DNA from: Clostridia bacterium
GTDB taxonomy: Bacteria; Bacillota; Clostridia; Christensenellales; Pumilibacteraceae
Assembly: GCA_900767465.1 (NCBI GenBank)
Contig: CAAGAW010000023.1
Coordinates: 1-49,216, forward strand
Length of the DNA: 49,216 nucleotides
Direction: 5' to 3'
Shown: positions 7,276-14,292 of the stretch, piece by piece
Numbering within the stretch: the first letter of the stretch is position 1
How the letters are laid out: the number at the start of each line of letters is the position of its first letter
Program-made: the position numbers and the translations under genes
The notes under the pieces: model-generated
Told to the model about the DNA's origin: nothing
Database searches by the model: none
What the model saw: the letters and a program-made list of their open reading frames with translations, nothing else

Positions 7276-8462
7276 ACTACGATGAAAGATTAAACCGCCG
7301 CGTCAGGGAAATGCCCGTAAGCGGTATCAGAAAATTTTTCGATATCGCCGCGGAAATGAAAGACTGCATTTCGCTCGGCGTGGGCGAACCCGATTTCGTC
7401 ACGCCGTGGGAAATCCGCGAAGCCGCCATCAAGTCGATCCAAAGCGGCAAAACGGCTTACACCTCGAACGCCGGTCTTATCGAACTCCGCCGCGAGATTT
7501 CGACGTATCTTAAAAACCGTTTCGGGCTCGATTACGCACCCGAACACGAGATAATAACCACGGTCGGTGCGAGCGAGGCTATCGATATGGCTTTGCGCAC
7601 GCTGGTAACGCCGGGCGACGAAGTACTTATTCCCGCCCCGAGTTACGTCAGTTACGCGCCTAACGTTTCGCTTGTGGGCGGTGAGCCGCGCGAAATCCCG
7701 CTTGTCGCCCGCGAGCGTTTTACGCTCACGCCCGAACGTCTCGAAGCGGCGATAACCGACAAGTCCAAAGTACTCGTTTTTCCGTTTCCCAACAACCCCA
7801 CGGGCGCGATTATGACCCGCGACGAGATCGAAAAACTCGTACCCGTTATATTAAAACACGATCTTCTCGTCATTTCCGACGAGATCTACGCCGAACTTAC
7901 TTACGGCGGGATAAGCCACGTTTCGATCGCCTCGTTCGAGGGGATGCGCGAGCGTACGATCGTGGTAAACGGCTTTTCGAAAGCGTTTGCGATGACGGGT
8001 TGGAGACTCGGATATTTCGCCGCGCCCGAACAAATCGCGCGTCAGGCGTATAAAATTCATCAGTACACCATCATGTGCGCGCCCACGTTCGCGCAGTACG
8101 GCGGAGTCGCCGCGCTTAAAATCAGCCGCGAGGACGATTTTGCAATGGTAAAAACCATGCGCGACAGTTACGACCGCCGCCGCAAATTTTTACACGGCGA
8201 GTTCAACAAAATGGGTCTTAAATGCTTCGAGCCGCGTGGCGCGTTCTACGTTTTCCCGTCGGTGGAAGTCACCGGACTTACGGGCGAAGAGTTCGCCGAA
8301 AAACTGCTGTACGCAAAGCACGTCGCGGTCGTTCCCGGTTCGGCGTTCGGCTCGTCCGGCAAATATTTCGTGCGGTGCTGTTACGCTACCGCCATGAACG
8401 ACCTAAAACGCGCCGTCGCGCTTATCCGTGAATTCCTTACCGAAAACGGCTGGCTGAAATAA
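7272..8462 (+). CDS. Pyridoxal phosphate-dependent aminotransferase, class I/II
   Basis: The 396-residue fold-type I aminotransferase carries the family signatures in order. They are a VGEPDFVTP N-terminal segment (about 36-44), the PFPNNPTGAIM loop (about 173-183), VISDEIYAELTY with the PLP-binding Asp and Tyr, GFSKAFAMTGWRLGY with the Schiff-base Lys237, and FVRCCYAT near the C-terminus with the carboxylate-binding Arg. It transfers an amino group from an amino acid to a 2-oxo acid. An aspartate or aromatic aminotransferase activity is likely, but the substrate cannot be read off. It starts at GTG within the stop of the Lrp gene. Pairing with Lrp suggests amino-acid-responsive control. Confidence 0.92.
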   Translation: MNYDERLNRRVREMPVSGIRKFFDIAAEMKDCISLGVGEPDFVTPWEIREAAIKSIQSGKTAYTSNAGLIELRREISTYLKNRFGLDYAPEHEIITTVGASEAIDMALRTLVTPGDEVLIPAPSYVSYAPNVSLVGGEPREIPLVARERFTLTPERLEAAITDKSKVLVFPFPNNPTGAIMTRDEIEKLVPVILKHDLLVISDEIYAELTYGGISHVSIASFEGMRERTIVVNGFSKAFAMTGWRLGYFAAPEQIARQAYKIHQYTIMCAPTFAQYGGVAALKISREDDFAMVKTMRDSYDRRRKFLHGEFNKMGLKCFEPRGAFYVFPSVEVTGLTGEEFAEKLLYAKHVAVVPGSAFGSSGKYFVRCCYATAMNDLKRAVALIREFLTENGWLK

Positions 8463-8502
8463 CCTTGAAAATCGGGGAAAGGGGTGCAACCCGCCACGCT
8501 CT

Positions 8503-8712
8503 GTGAAAGTCAAAGATAAAAACGGCGTGATATCGTTCGGAATATTCCTTGACGTTTCGAGTTGCGAAGCGTTTATAAACGACGGAGAAAAGGTAATGAC
8601 GAGTAACGTATATGCCGCCGGAAGAGGCGAGGGTATATCGTTCTTCGCAAAAGGCGGTCGCGCCGAAATAGTTTCGCTCGTCAAATACGACATTGCGGTA
8701 AATAACGATTAA
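8503..8712 (+). pseudogene. Remnant of a GH32 beta-fructosidase C-terminal domain
   Basis: The 69-codon frame reads GIFLDVSSCEAFINDGEKV, then MTSNVYAAGRGEGISFFAKG, then RAEIVSLVKYDI. This is the pattern of the last beta-sandwich strands of GH32 sucrose/fructan hydrolases (FVDRSSVEVFVNDGE...FP...I.LF..GG). The catalytic five-bladed propeller is absent: the upstream sequence is the end of the aminotransferase gene. The only start, GTG at 8503, has no well-placed ribosome binding site. It is best read as the tail of a deleted gene. A free-standing small protein cannot be excluded. Confidence 0.65.
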
Positions 8713-8771
8713 ATCGTGGATTGCGCAAGGCGAAAACCGAATTTTACGCGCAATCGGAAAAGGAGAAAAAT

Positions 8772-9419
8772 ATGGAAGTCAGCAGCAAGAAGGTCGCCTT
8801 CCTCGGCGACAGCATTACCGAAGGTTCGGGCGCGTCGAAAGTCGAAAACCGTTACACCGACGTTTTCGGTCGTATTTCGGGCGCGAAAGTGTATAACTAC
8901 GGTATCAGCGGGACGCGTATCGCTCCGCAACACGCAAAGTCCGACGATCGTTGCGATCTCGACTTTATTCTTCGCGCGGACGAGATCGAAAAAGACGCCG
9001 ACGTAATAGTCGTTTTCGGCGGAACCAACGATTTCGGACACGGCGACGCGCCGTTCGGCGAACTTTCGGATACTACGGACGAAACGTTCTGCGGTTCGCT
9101 CCGCGTTCTGTACGAAAAACTGATCAATCGTTGTCCCGCCGCGCAGATAGTCGTTCTTACGCCGCTTCACCGGCTCAGCGAAAACGTTACGGTAAACGAG
9201 CGCGGAATTCCGTGCAAGCCGCTTAAAGCGTACGTCGACGCGATCCGGACGATAGCCGAATATTATTCGTTGCCCGTACTCGACCTCTGGAGCGTATCCG
9301 GATTCCAGCCGCACGTGGACGTTATCCGCGAAAAATATATGCCCGACGGATTACACCCGTCCGACCTCGGTCACGCGATTCTCGCCCGCAAAATTCACAA
9401 TTTCATTAAGACGTTATAA
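8772..9419 (+). CDS. SGNH/GDSL-type esterase or lipase
   Basis: The start is set at the ATG at 8772, which has AAGGAG 6 bases upstream; an earlier in-frame ATG at 8721 has none. The 215-residue product shows SGNH blocks: block I GDSITEG with the nucleophile Ser (about residues 13-19), block III GGTNDFGHG with Asn, and block V DGLHPSDLGH with the catalytic Asp and His (about 194-203). There is no signal peptide, so it probably acts in the cytoplasm, for example deacetylating sugars. It follows the GH32 remnant and ends at a strong terminator. The substrate is unknown. Confidence 0.9.
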   Translation: MEVSSKKVAFLGDSITEGSGASKVENRYTDVFGRISGAKVYNYGISGTRIAPQHAKSDDRCDLDFILRADEIEKDADVIVVFGGTNDFGHGDAPFGELSDTTDETFCGSLRVLYEKLINRCPAAQIVVLTPLHRLSENVTVNERGIPCKPLKAYVDAIRTIAEYYSLPVLDLWSVSGFQPHVDVIREKYMPDGLHPSDLGHAILARKIHNFIKTL

Positions 9420-9445
9420 CGTTTTTGCGCCGTAGAACACGTTTT

Positions 9446-9483
9446 CGCGACCGTTCGGATCGTTCCGTCCGGTCGCGTTTTTC
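9446..9483 (+). terminator. Intrinsic terminator after SGNH hydrolase gene
   Basis: CGCGACCG (9446-9453) pairs with CGGTCGCG (9470-9477). An inner CGGA/TCCG helix lies between them, and a T run follows. Confidence 0.85.
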
Positions 9484-9509
9484 GTTGCAAATACGGACAA
9501 AAACCTCTC

Positions 9510-9569
9510 CCGCGGGGGATTTCTCCGCTACGTTCGGACTGTCGTCCTCGCTTCGGTCGAAATGACATC
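9510..9569 (-). repeat. Family A mosaic repeat, copy 2
   Basis: This copy has the same orientation and boundaries as 6348-6407, with a handful of substitutions (for example CTACG for CTGCG, GCTTCGG for ACCCCGG). Confidence 0.8.
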
Positions 9570-9590
9570 ATTAAAACCGGAGCGGATAAA

Positions 9591-9751
9591 AAGCCTTCCC
9601 CCTTGGGGGAAGGTGGCACGAGTGCGAGCGAAGCGAACCGAGTGGCGAATGAGGGGAATAGAACCTTATAAAAACGTAACGTCGTTTTCCCCTCATCCGT
9701 CTTGCCTTCGCGATGCTACGGCAATCCACCTTCCCCCGAGGGGGAAGGCTT
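9591..9751. repeat. MITE-like element, full copy (161 bp)
   Basis: The element begins AAGCCTTCCCCCTTGGGGG and ends with the near reverse complement, CGAGGGGGAAGGCTT, so it has terminal inverted repeats of about 23 bases that are themselves palindromic. Inside, GAATGAGGGGA and TCCCCTCAT form a second inverted pair around a central AT-rich spacer (about 9662-9690). It encodes nothing. A truncated copy in the opposite orientation lies at 21834-21944. Shape and size fit a non-autonomous transposable element; no matching transposase is recognised, though the RAYT at 12292 is a conceivable helper. Confidence 0.75.
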
Positions 9752-10151
9752 AATAGGTTGCGTACACGTTGTCATTCAAGGGCGTGCGCGACGGTTTATA
9801 AGGAGCAACATTATTAAACCAATCGGATACGATGTCATTTCGAGCGTCAGTCGAGAAATCCCTTGCAATAGAAACGAGAACAAGCGGACACGAATACCCC
9901 GAACCGCCTTGCCCGCACGGTCACCGTGCCTCGCCCGCGGAGGCTCACCGCCGAGACCTGCCCCTCATCAGTCGCTGCGCGACACCTTCCCCCGAGGGGG
10001 GAGGCTTAATCGGTCGCGTACACGAATACCCCAAATACTTGCCCGCACGGTCACCGTGCCTTGCCGGCACGGACTCTGCGCCGTATCCGCGGCTTTTCGC
10101 ACCTTTTCGACGTTAAAACCGTCCGAAAAGCGCAAGTTTACCTAAAATAGA

Positions 10152-10180
10152 TTGACAAACGTTTCAAAAAGGTATATAAT
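10152..10180 (+). promoter_or_regulatory. Promoter of the greA-lysS operon
   Basis: TTGACA (10152-10157), a 17-base spacer and TATAAT (10175-10180) are both consensus. Transcription would start near 10187. Confidence 0.88.
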
Positions 10181-10186
10181 ATGCGC

Positions 10187-10310
10187 GAGAGAATATAAAT
10201 AGACCGAGGCGGATAATGAATCCGCAGCGGAGGACGACGCCGTTACGGCGTCTTTTACGTACTCTCGGACGATTGCGGAAAGCATTCGCAGAATAAGGAT
10301 GGTAGGAATT
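10187..10310 (+). promoter_or_regulatory. Structured 5' leader of greA with an attenuator-like hairpin
   Basis: The leader of about 120 bases contains a hairpin GCGGAT/ATCCGC at 10209-10225. A second hairpin, GACGCCG/CGGCGTC with a 3-base loop, is followed directly by TTTT (10236-10256), which resembles a weak intrinsic terminator inside the leader. It lacks the AGGGTGG..ACCGCG core of T-boxes and fits no riboswitch I know. It may attenuate expression; this is inference. Confidence 0.45.
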
Positions 10311-10778
10311 ATGGCAACTAAAATATCCGCGGGAAAGAAAGCAGAGTTTGAAGAGGAACTCCGTTATCTTAAAAACGAAGGCAGACAGGAAGTAGTGGAA
10401 AAGATTCAGGAGGCGCGCGCTTTCGGCGATCTTTCCGAAAACTACGAGTACAAAATCGCTCGCGACGATCAGGACAAACTCAACGCGCGTATCGCCGAAC
10501 TCGAAAATATTCTCGCAAACTGCGAAGTTTACGTTCCCGCCCGCCTTGCGAGCGTCGTTTCGCTCGGCTCGGTGGTAACGGTAACCGATCTCGACACGGA
10601 CGAAGAAAAAACGTTCGAGATTGTGGGTATTTACGAGTCCGATCCGAATTCGATTCCCAAGCGTATCAGCGACGTTTCGCCGATCGGCAAGGCTCTTCTC
10701 GGTCACGAGGAGGGAGACGAGGTCGATTTTACGCACAAGGGCAACACGGTAACTTACTCGATCGACAAGATTAAATAG
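10311..10778 (+). CDS. greA: Transcription elongation factor GreA
   Basis: GreA rescues backtracked RNA polymerase by stimulating transcript cleavage through the secondary channel. The 155-residue product has the N-terminal coiled coil with its acidic tip (FGDLSENYEYKIARDDQ, about residues 38-54). The C-terminal FKBP-like domain includes GSVVTVTDLDT, SDPNSIPKRISDVSPIG and the final ALLGHEEGDEV. The ATG at 10311 is preferred over the in-frame ATG at 10299 because it gives the usual MATKIS-like beginning with a GTAGGA site just upstream. It is the first gene of an operon with lysS 17 bases downstream. Confidence 0.93.
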   Translation: MATKISAGKKAEFEEELRYLKNEGRQEVVEKIQEARAFGDLSENYEYKIARDDQDKLNARIAELENILANCEVYVPARLASVVSLGSVVTVTDLDTDEEKTFEIVGIYESDPNSIPKRISDVSPIGKALLGHEEGDEVDFTHKGNTVTYSIDKIK

Positions 10779-10795
10779 CAAAGGCGGCTACACAG

Positions 10796-12289
10796 ATGGA
10801 TAACAACGTTAATCAGAACGCACCCGAAATCGACTACGGCGAACAGGTCAGAGTCCGCAGAGAAAAACTGAAAAACCTCATACAAGAGGGCAAAAACCCG
10901 TACGAACAAACCAAATTTCCGCGTACCGCGCTCGCGGCGGACATACTCGCCGACCTTCCCGCGTACGAGGGCAAAGAAGTAAAAATCGCGGGCAGAGTAA
11001 TGTCCCGCAGAATGATGGGCAAGGCGAGTTTCGCGCACGTTCTCGACCCGTCCGCGCAAATTCAGATCTACGTCAAAATAGACAACGTGGGCGCGGAAGC
11101 GTACGACGCGTGGAAAAAAGCGGATATAGGCGATATTTTCGGTATAACGGGAACCGTTTTCGTAACCCATAAAGGCGAAACGTCGATCTCTGTTACCGAA
11201 CTTATTTTACTCTCGAAGTCGCTTCTGCCGCTTCCCGAAAAATTCCACGGGCTTAAAGACAACGATCTTCGTTACCGTCAGCGTTACGTGGACCTTATCG
11301 TAAACCCCGAAGTCAAAAACAACTTCGTAGTGCGTTCGCGCATTATCAAAGCGATCCGCGACCTTCTCGACTCGAAAGGGTATCTCGAAGTCGAAACGCC
11401 CGTTCTCAACACGATCGCGGGCGGAGCGAGCGCAAGACCGTTCGTAACGCACCACAACACGCTCGATATCGATATGTATATGCGTATCGCGCCCGAACTT
11501 TATCTCAAACGCCTCATTGTCGGCGGATTCGATAAGGTTTACGAAATCGGCAAGATGTTCCGCAACGAGGGTATGGACGTAAAGCATAATCCCGAGTTCA
11601 CGATGATGGAACTTTATGCGTCCTATCAGGATCTTAACGATATGATGGACATCACCGAGCAGATTTTCACCGCCGCTCGCATCGCCGCCGGCAAACCCGA
11701 AGTGATTACTTACGAGGGGCAGGAAATCAACCTCGCTACGCCGTGGGAACGGCTCACCATGCTGGACGCGATCAAAAAATACGTCGGGATCGACTTTGAC
11801 GGAATGAGCGCGGAAGAGGCGAAAGCCGCCGCGGAAAAAGCGGGCGTCGAAATCGAAAAGAACAAACAGGCGTGGGGCAATATCGTTTACGCGACCTTCG
11901 ATCAGAAAGTCGAGGAAAAACTTATGGGTCCGGTGTTTATCACCGATTATCCCGTCGAGGAAAGTCCGCTCACCAAGCGTAAAGCAGACGATCCGCGTAT
12001 GACTCACCGTTTCGAGTTCTTTATCTTCGCCCGCGAAATGGGCAACTCTTACGCCGAACTTAACGACCCGATCGATCAGAAAGAACGTTTCGTTCGTCAG
12101 GCCGCGCTCCGCGACGGCGGCGACGACGAGGCTCAGATGACGGACGACGATTTCGTCACCGCGCTCGAATACGGATTGCCCCCGACGGGCGGTCTCGGTA
12201 TCGGTATCGACCGTATGATCATGCTTCTTACCGACAGTTCGTCCATTCGCGACGTAATGCTCTTCCCCACGATGAAACCCAAAAAGTAA
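10796..12289 (+). CDS. lysS: Lysyl-tRNA synthetase, class II
   Basis: The enzyme charges tRNA-Lys in the cytoplasm. The 497-residue product has an N-terminal OB-fold anticodon-binding domain (about 65-150) and the class II core with motif 1 (GYLEVETPVL, about 195-204). Motif 2 is FRNEGMDVKHNPEFTMMELY (about 258-277), and motif 3 GLGIGIDRMIMLLT lies near the C-terminus (about 465-478). The LRYRQRYVDLI signature is present near 159-169. Length and motifs are normal. A modest AAAGGCGG site precedes the ATG. The greA-lysS order is frequent in Firmicutes. The stop is followed after only 2 bases by the RAYT gene, an unusual place for a transposase-like gene. Confidence 0.95.
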   Translation: MDNNVNQNAPEIDYGEQVRVRREKLKNLIQEGKNPYEQTKFPRTALAADILADLPAYEGKEVKIAGRVMSRRMMGKASFAHVLDPSAQIQIYVKIDNVGAEAYDAWKKADIGDIFGITGTVFVTHKGETSISVTELILLSKSLLPLPEKFHGLKDNDLRYRQRYVDLIVNPEVKNNFVVRSRIIKAIRDLLDSKGYLEVETPVLNTIAGGASARPFVTHHNTLDIDMYMRIAPELYLKRLIVGGFDKVYEIGKMFRNEGMDVKHNPEFTMMELYASYQDLNDMMDITEQIFTAARIAAGKPEVITYEGQEINLATPWERLTMLDAIKKYVGIDFDGMSAEEAKAAAEKAGVEIEKNKQAWGNIVYATFDQKVEEKLMGPVFITDYPVEESPLTKRKADDPRMTHRFEFFIFAREMGNSYAELNDPIDQKERFVRQAALRDGGDDEAQMTDDDFVTALEYGLPPTGGLGIGIDRMIMLLTDSSSIRDVMLFPTMKPKK

Positions 12290-12291
12290 GG

Positions 12292-12876
12292 GTGGGAAAG
12301 TTACCTGTAAGAAAACACGTCCGGCTTAACGATTACGATTATTCCGACGACGGAAGCTACTTCGTAACGTTTTGCACTGTCGGTAGACGCAAAATACTTT
12401 CCGTAATCGAGTCGAAAGCAGAAAGCGATAAAACGTCGGTAGGGCGGTTCGCCCTCGGACCGCCGCATGACGGAGCATTTCTGCGACCTCAACCGAGGCT
12501 TACCGAAATCGGTCGTATCGTACAAAAATATCTTGAAAGCGTTTCGATGACGTACGACGGAGTACGCGTAGACAAATACGTTATCATGCCGAATCACGTT
12601 CACGCAATAATTACGTTCGGCCGTGTCGGCGGCGGGACGAGGGCGTCCCGCCCTACCGGAGCCGACGGAGTCTCTCAAGCCTTCGTCCGAAAGCGAGTTG
12701 CGGATTTGTTTACCGTTGTAGAATCGGTGAAATCGCTCTCGTCACGCGAGGCGGGAGAGAAACTTTGGCAGACTTCGTTTTACGATACGATAATAAGGAA
12801 CGAACCGATGTATGATCGAAAATGGCGATACATCGACGAAAATTCGGATAAATGGAACGAGGACGAATATTTTTAA
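12292..12876 (+). CDS. REP-associated tyrosine transposase (RAYT, Y1/HUH family)
   Basis: The 194-residue product matches the Y1 transposase-like (TnpA-REP) family. It opens with LPVRKHVRLNDYDYSDDGSY, then FVTFCT; has the HUH motif MPNHVHAII with His102 and His104; and ends with GEKLWQTSFYDTIIRNE and RYIDENSDKW. Tyr164 in WQTSFYD is the likely nucleophile. RAYTs are single-copy proteins that nick and process REP palindromes. GTG at 12292 is the natural start for the family N-terminus, but it stands 2 bases after the lysS stop with no ribosome binding site of its own, so translation probably couples to lysS. Two 28-base palindromes of the kind dispersed in this window lie in frame inside the gene (12437-12464 and 12631-12658), adding a loop at residues 49-58 and one at 114-122. 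All key residues remain, so it may be active. Confidence 0.9.
   Translation: MGKLPVRKHVRLNDYDYSDDGSYFVTFCTVGRRKILSVIESKAESDKTSVGRFALGPPHDGAFLRPQPRLTEIGRIVQKYLESVSMTYDGVRVDKYVIMPNHVHAIITFGRVGGGTRASRPTGADGVSQAFVRKRVADLFTVVESVKSLSSREAGEKLWQTSFYDTIIRNEPMYDRKWRYIDENSDKWNEDEYF
12437..12464 (+). repeat. 28-bp palindromic repeat D2 inside the RAYT gene
   Basis: CGGTAGGGCGG..CGCCCTCGGACCGCC is an imperfect palindrome that matches the reverse complement of 28590-28617 with one substitution. It is read in frame as part of RAYT residues 49-58. Confidence 0.8.
12631..12658 (+). repeat. 28-bp palindromic repeat D1 inside the RAYT gene
   Basis: GGCGGGACGAGGGCGTCCCG continuing CCCTACCG is identical to 21971-21998 and to the reverse complement of 33351-33378. 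The arms GGGACG and CGTCCC pair around a short loop. It is in frame and encodes RAYT residues 114-122 (within GGGTRASRPT). Confidence 0.85.
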
Positions 12877-12925
12877 AAGGATGATTTCCGATCGGATAAA
12901 TATTCATCGCCCAAAAGAGAGATAA

Positions 12926-13666
12926 ATGGATAACAAAGTTACGAAAAAGAGAATATCGGTTCATCTCGAATACGACTGGTTAAAGTACATCGCGATACTT
13001 ATAGCCTCGATTTTCGTGTGGTATTTCGTGTTTATGCAGATAAACGTAACGCGGGATTTCGAGAAAATCGAAGTGTTTTTCTCACAATATTCGACCGAGG
13101 GACCCGATCTTAGTACCGATTTTATATCCGAACTTAACGCGTCGGGCGACGACGTTATCCGCGAGGTGAGCGTAAATTATCAGTCGCCGCGATCCACCCA
13201 GACTTACGGAACGCTTTTTCAGGCAAATCAGATGACGGCGGACATCATGATTCTGCCCAAGAAATATATGAAAAATTTTGCGTTATACTTCCGCGAGTGG
13301 ACGGACGAGTTTACGGAATACCTTTTCACTCCGGACGAGGGCGAGAATTTCGCGTTTGATCCGGCGTCGCTCGAATATTATACGTTCGAAACCGAAGACG
13401 CCGCGTATACGCAGTATAACGGTCGGCGTTGCGGAATCCGTATAGACAATCTCCCCGGAATAGCGATCGAAAATTCGCCGTTTGCGTTCGACTACAAAAA
13501 ACTCGATCCCGAGACGAAGGAGGATAACGATACCGAATTTTATCTCGTTATCTGCTCGTCGGCAACCAACCTCGGCAAGTACTCGAAGAACGAGAAATTC
13601 CGCGGTTACACTCACGCGCTTCGGTACGTGAGGTGGTTCCTTAACAGGTACGGTGTCGATCGATGA
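12926..13666 (+). CDS. Hypothetical membrane-anchored protein
   Basis: The 246-residue product has a short basic N-terminus, one membrane segment (about residues 20-38: YIAILIASIFVWYFVFMQI) and a large extracytoplasmic domain, giving an N-in/C-out topology. The outer part is acidic and rich in Tyr and Phe, with no motif I recognise. It starts at ATG with a GAGAG site and overlaps the start of tmk by four bases (ATGA), so it belongs to the operon. In related Firmicutes this place between lysS and tmk is variable. No function can be proposed. Confidence 0.75.
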   Translation: MDNKVTKKRISVHLEYDWLKYIAILIASIFVWYFVFMQINVTRDFEKIEVFFSQYSTEGPDLSTDFISELNASGDDVIREVSVNYQSPRSTQTYGTLFQANQMTADIMILPKKYMKNFALYFREWTDEFTEYLFTPDEGENFAFDPASLEYYTFETEDAAYTQYNGRRCGIRIDNLPGIAIENSPFAFDYKKLDPETKEDNDTEFYLVICSSATNLGKYSKNEKFRGYTHALRYVRWFLNRYGVDR

Positions 13667-14292
13667 AAAGAGGTTTTTTCGTAACGATAGAGGGCTGCGA
13701 GGGCGTAGGTAAAAGCACGCTTATTTGCGGACTCAAAGAATATCTCGCGGCAAACGGCGCCGAAGCCGTTTTTACCCGCGAACCGGGCGGCACAGAAGTC
13801 GCCGAGCGTATCCGCGCGGTGATTCTCGACCCCGAAAACGCCGCTATGACGCCCACCGCCGAACTTTTGCTGTACGCCGCGGCGCGCGCTCAGCACACCG
13901 AAGAGAAGATTATCCCAGCAGTAAAAGAGGGTAAACTCGTTATCTGCGACCGCTATTCGGATTCCACGCTCGCATATCAAAGTTATGCCCGCGGACTCGA
14001 CGAGGCGGAATGTAAAGCCGCGGACGAAATCGCCCGGCGAGGTATAAAACCCGACCTTACCGTATTTCTCGACCTCAGTCCCGCGGCGGGATTTGCACGC
14101 AAGGGCGGCGCGGACAACGGCGATCGGCTCGAACGCGAAAATCTCGGTTTTCACGAGCGCGTTTACGCCGGATTCAGAGCGATCGCGGCGGAAGATCCGG
14201 ATCGCGTTGCCGTCGTCGACGCGTCGGGATCGAAAGAAGAAGTTCTTGCGGCGGTCGTGAAACTGCTTAAAGACCGAGGAATGATCGATTGA
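13663..14292 (+). CDS. tmk: Thymidylate kinase
   Basis: The enzyme phosphorylates dTMP to dTDP for DNA synthesis. The 209-residue product has the P-loop EGCEGVGKS (about residues 10-18), the TREPGGTEVAERIR DR-containing loop (about 38-51), the CDRYSDSTLAYQ substrate motif (about 92-103) and a lid region with arginines (ADNGDRLERE). Length is normal. The ATG overlaps the upstream stop, and the TGA overlaps the TTG of holB. The order tmk-holB-ricT is typical of Firmicutes. Confidence 0.95.
   Translation: MKRGFFVTIEGCEGVGKSTLICGLKEYLAANGAEAVFTREPGGTEVAERIRAVILDPENAAMTPTAELLLYAAARAQHTEEKIIPAVKEGKLVICDRYSDSTLAYQSYARGLDEAECKAADEIARRGIKPDLTVFLDLSPAAGFARKGGADNGDRLERENLGFHERVYAGFRAIAAEDPDRVAVVDASGSKEEVLAAVVKLLKDRGMID

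Larger units (their letters stand above)
9484..10151. repeat. Intergenic repeat block 2
   Basis: No gene is seen in these 670 bases. They contain family A (9510-9569), the full MITE-like element (9591-9751), and a short A-like unit (GATGTCATTTCGAGCGTCAG..., about 9830-9872). Two E-type units follow (CTTGCCCGCACGGTCACCGTGCC, about 9910-9932 and 10039-10061). A C-type palindrome (CCTTCCCCCGAGGGGGGAGG) lies near 9986-10005. The segment around 9990-10036 (AGGCTTAATCGGTCGCGTACACGAATA) repeats one in block 1 near 6612-6640. Confidence 0.75.

Noticed and set aside
9562..10145. Open frames inside repeat block 2
   Set aside because: They translate repeat units (family A, the MITE-like element and E units), change frame between copies and lack ribosome binding sites.
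10187..10298. T-box or riboswitch for lysS in the greA leader
   Set aside because: No T-box core and no conserved lysine riboswitch elements. Only simple hairpins are visible, so it is reported as an unclassified leader.
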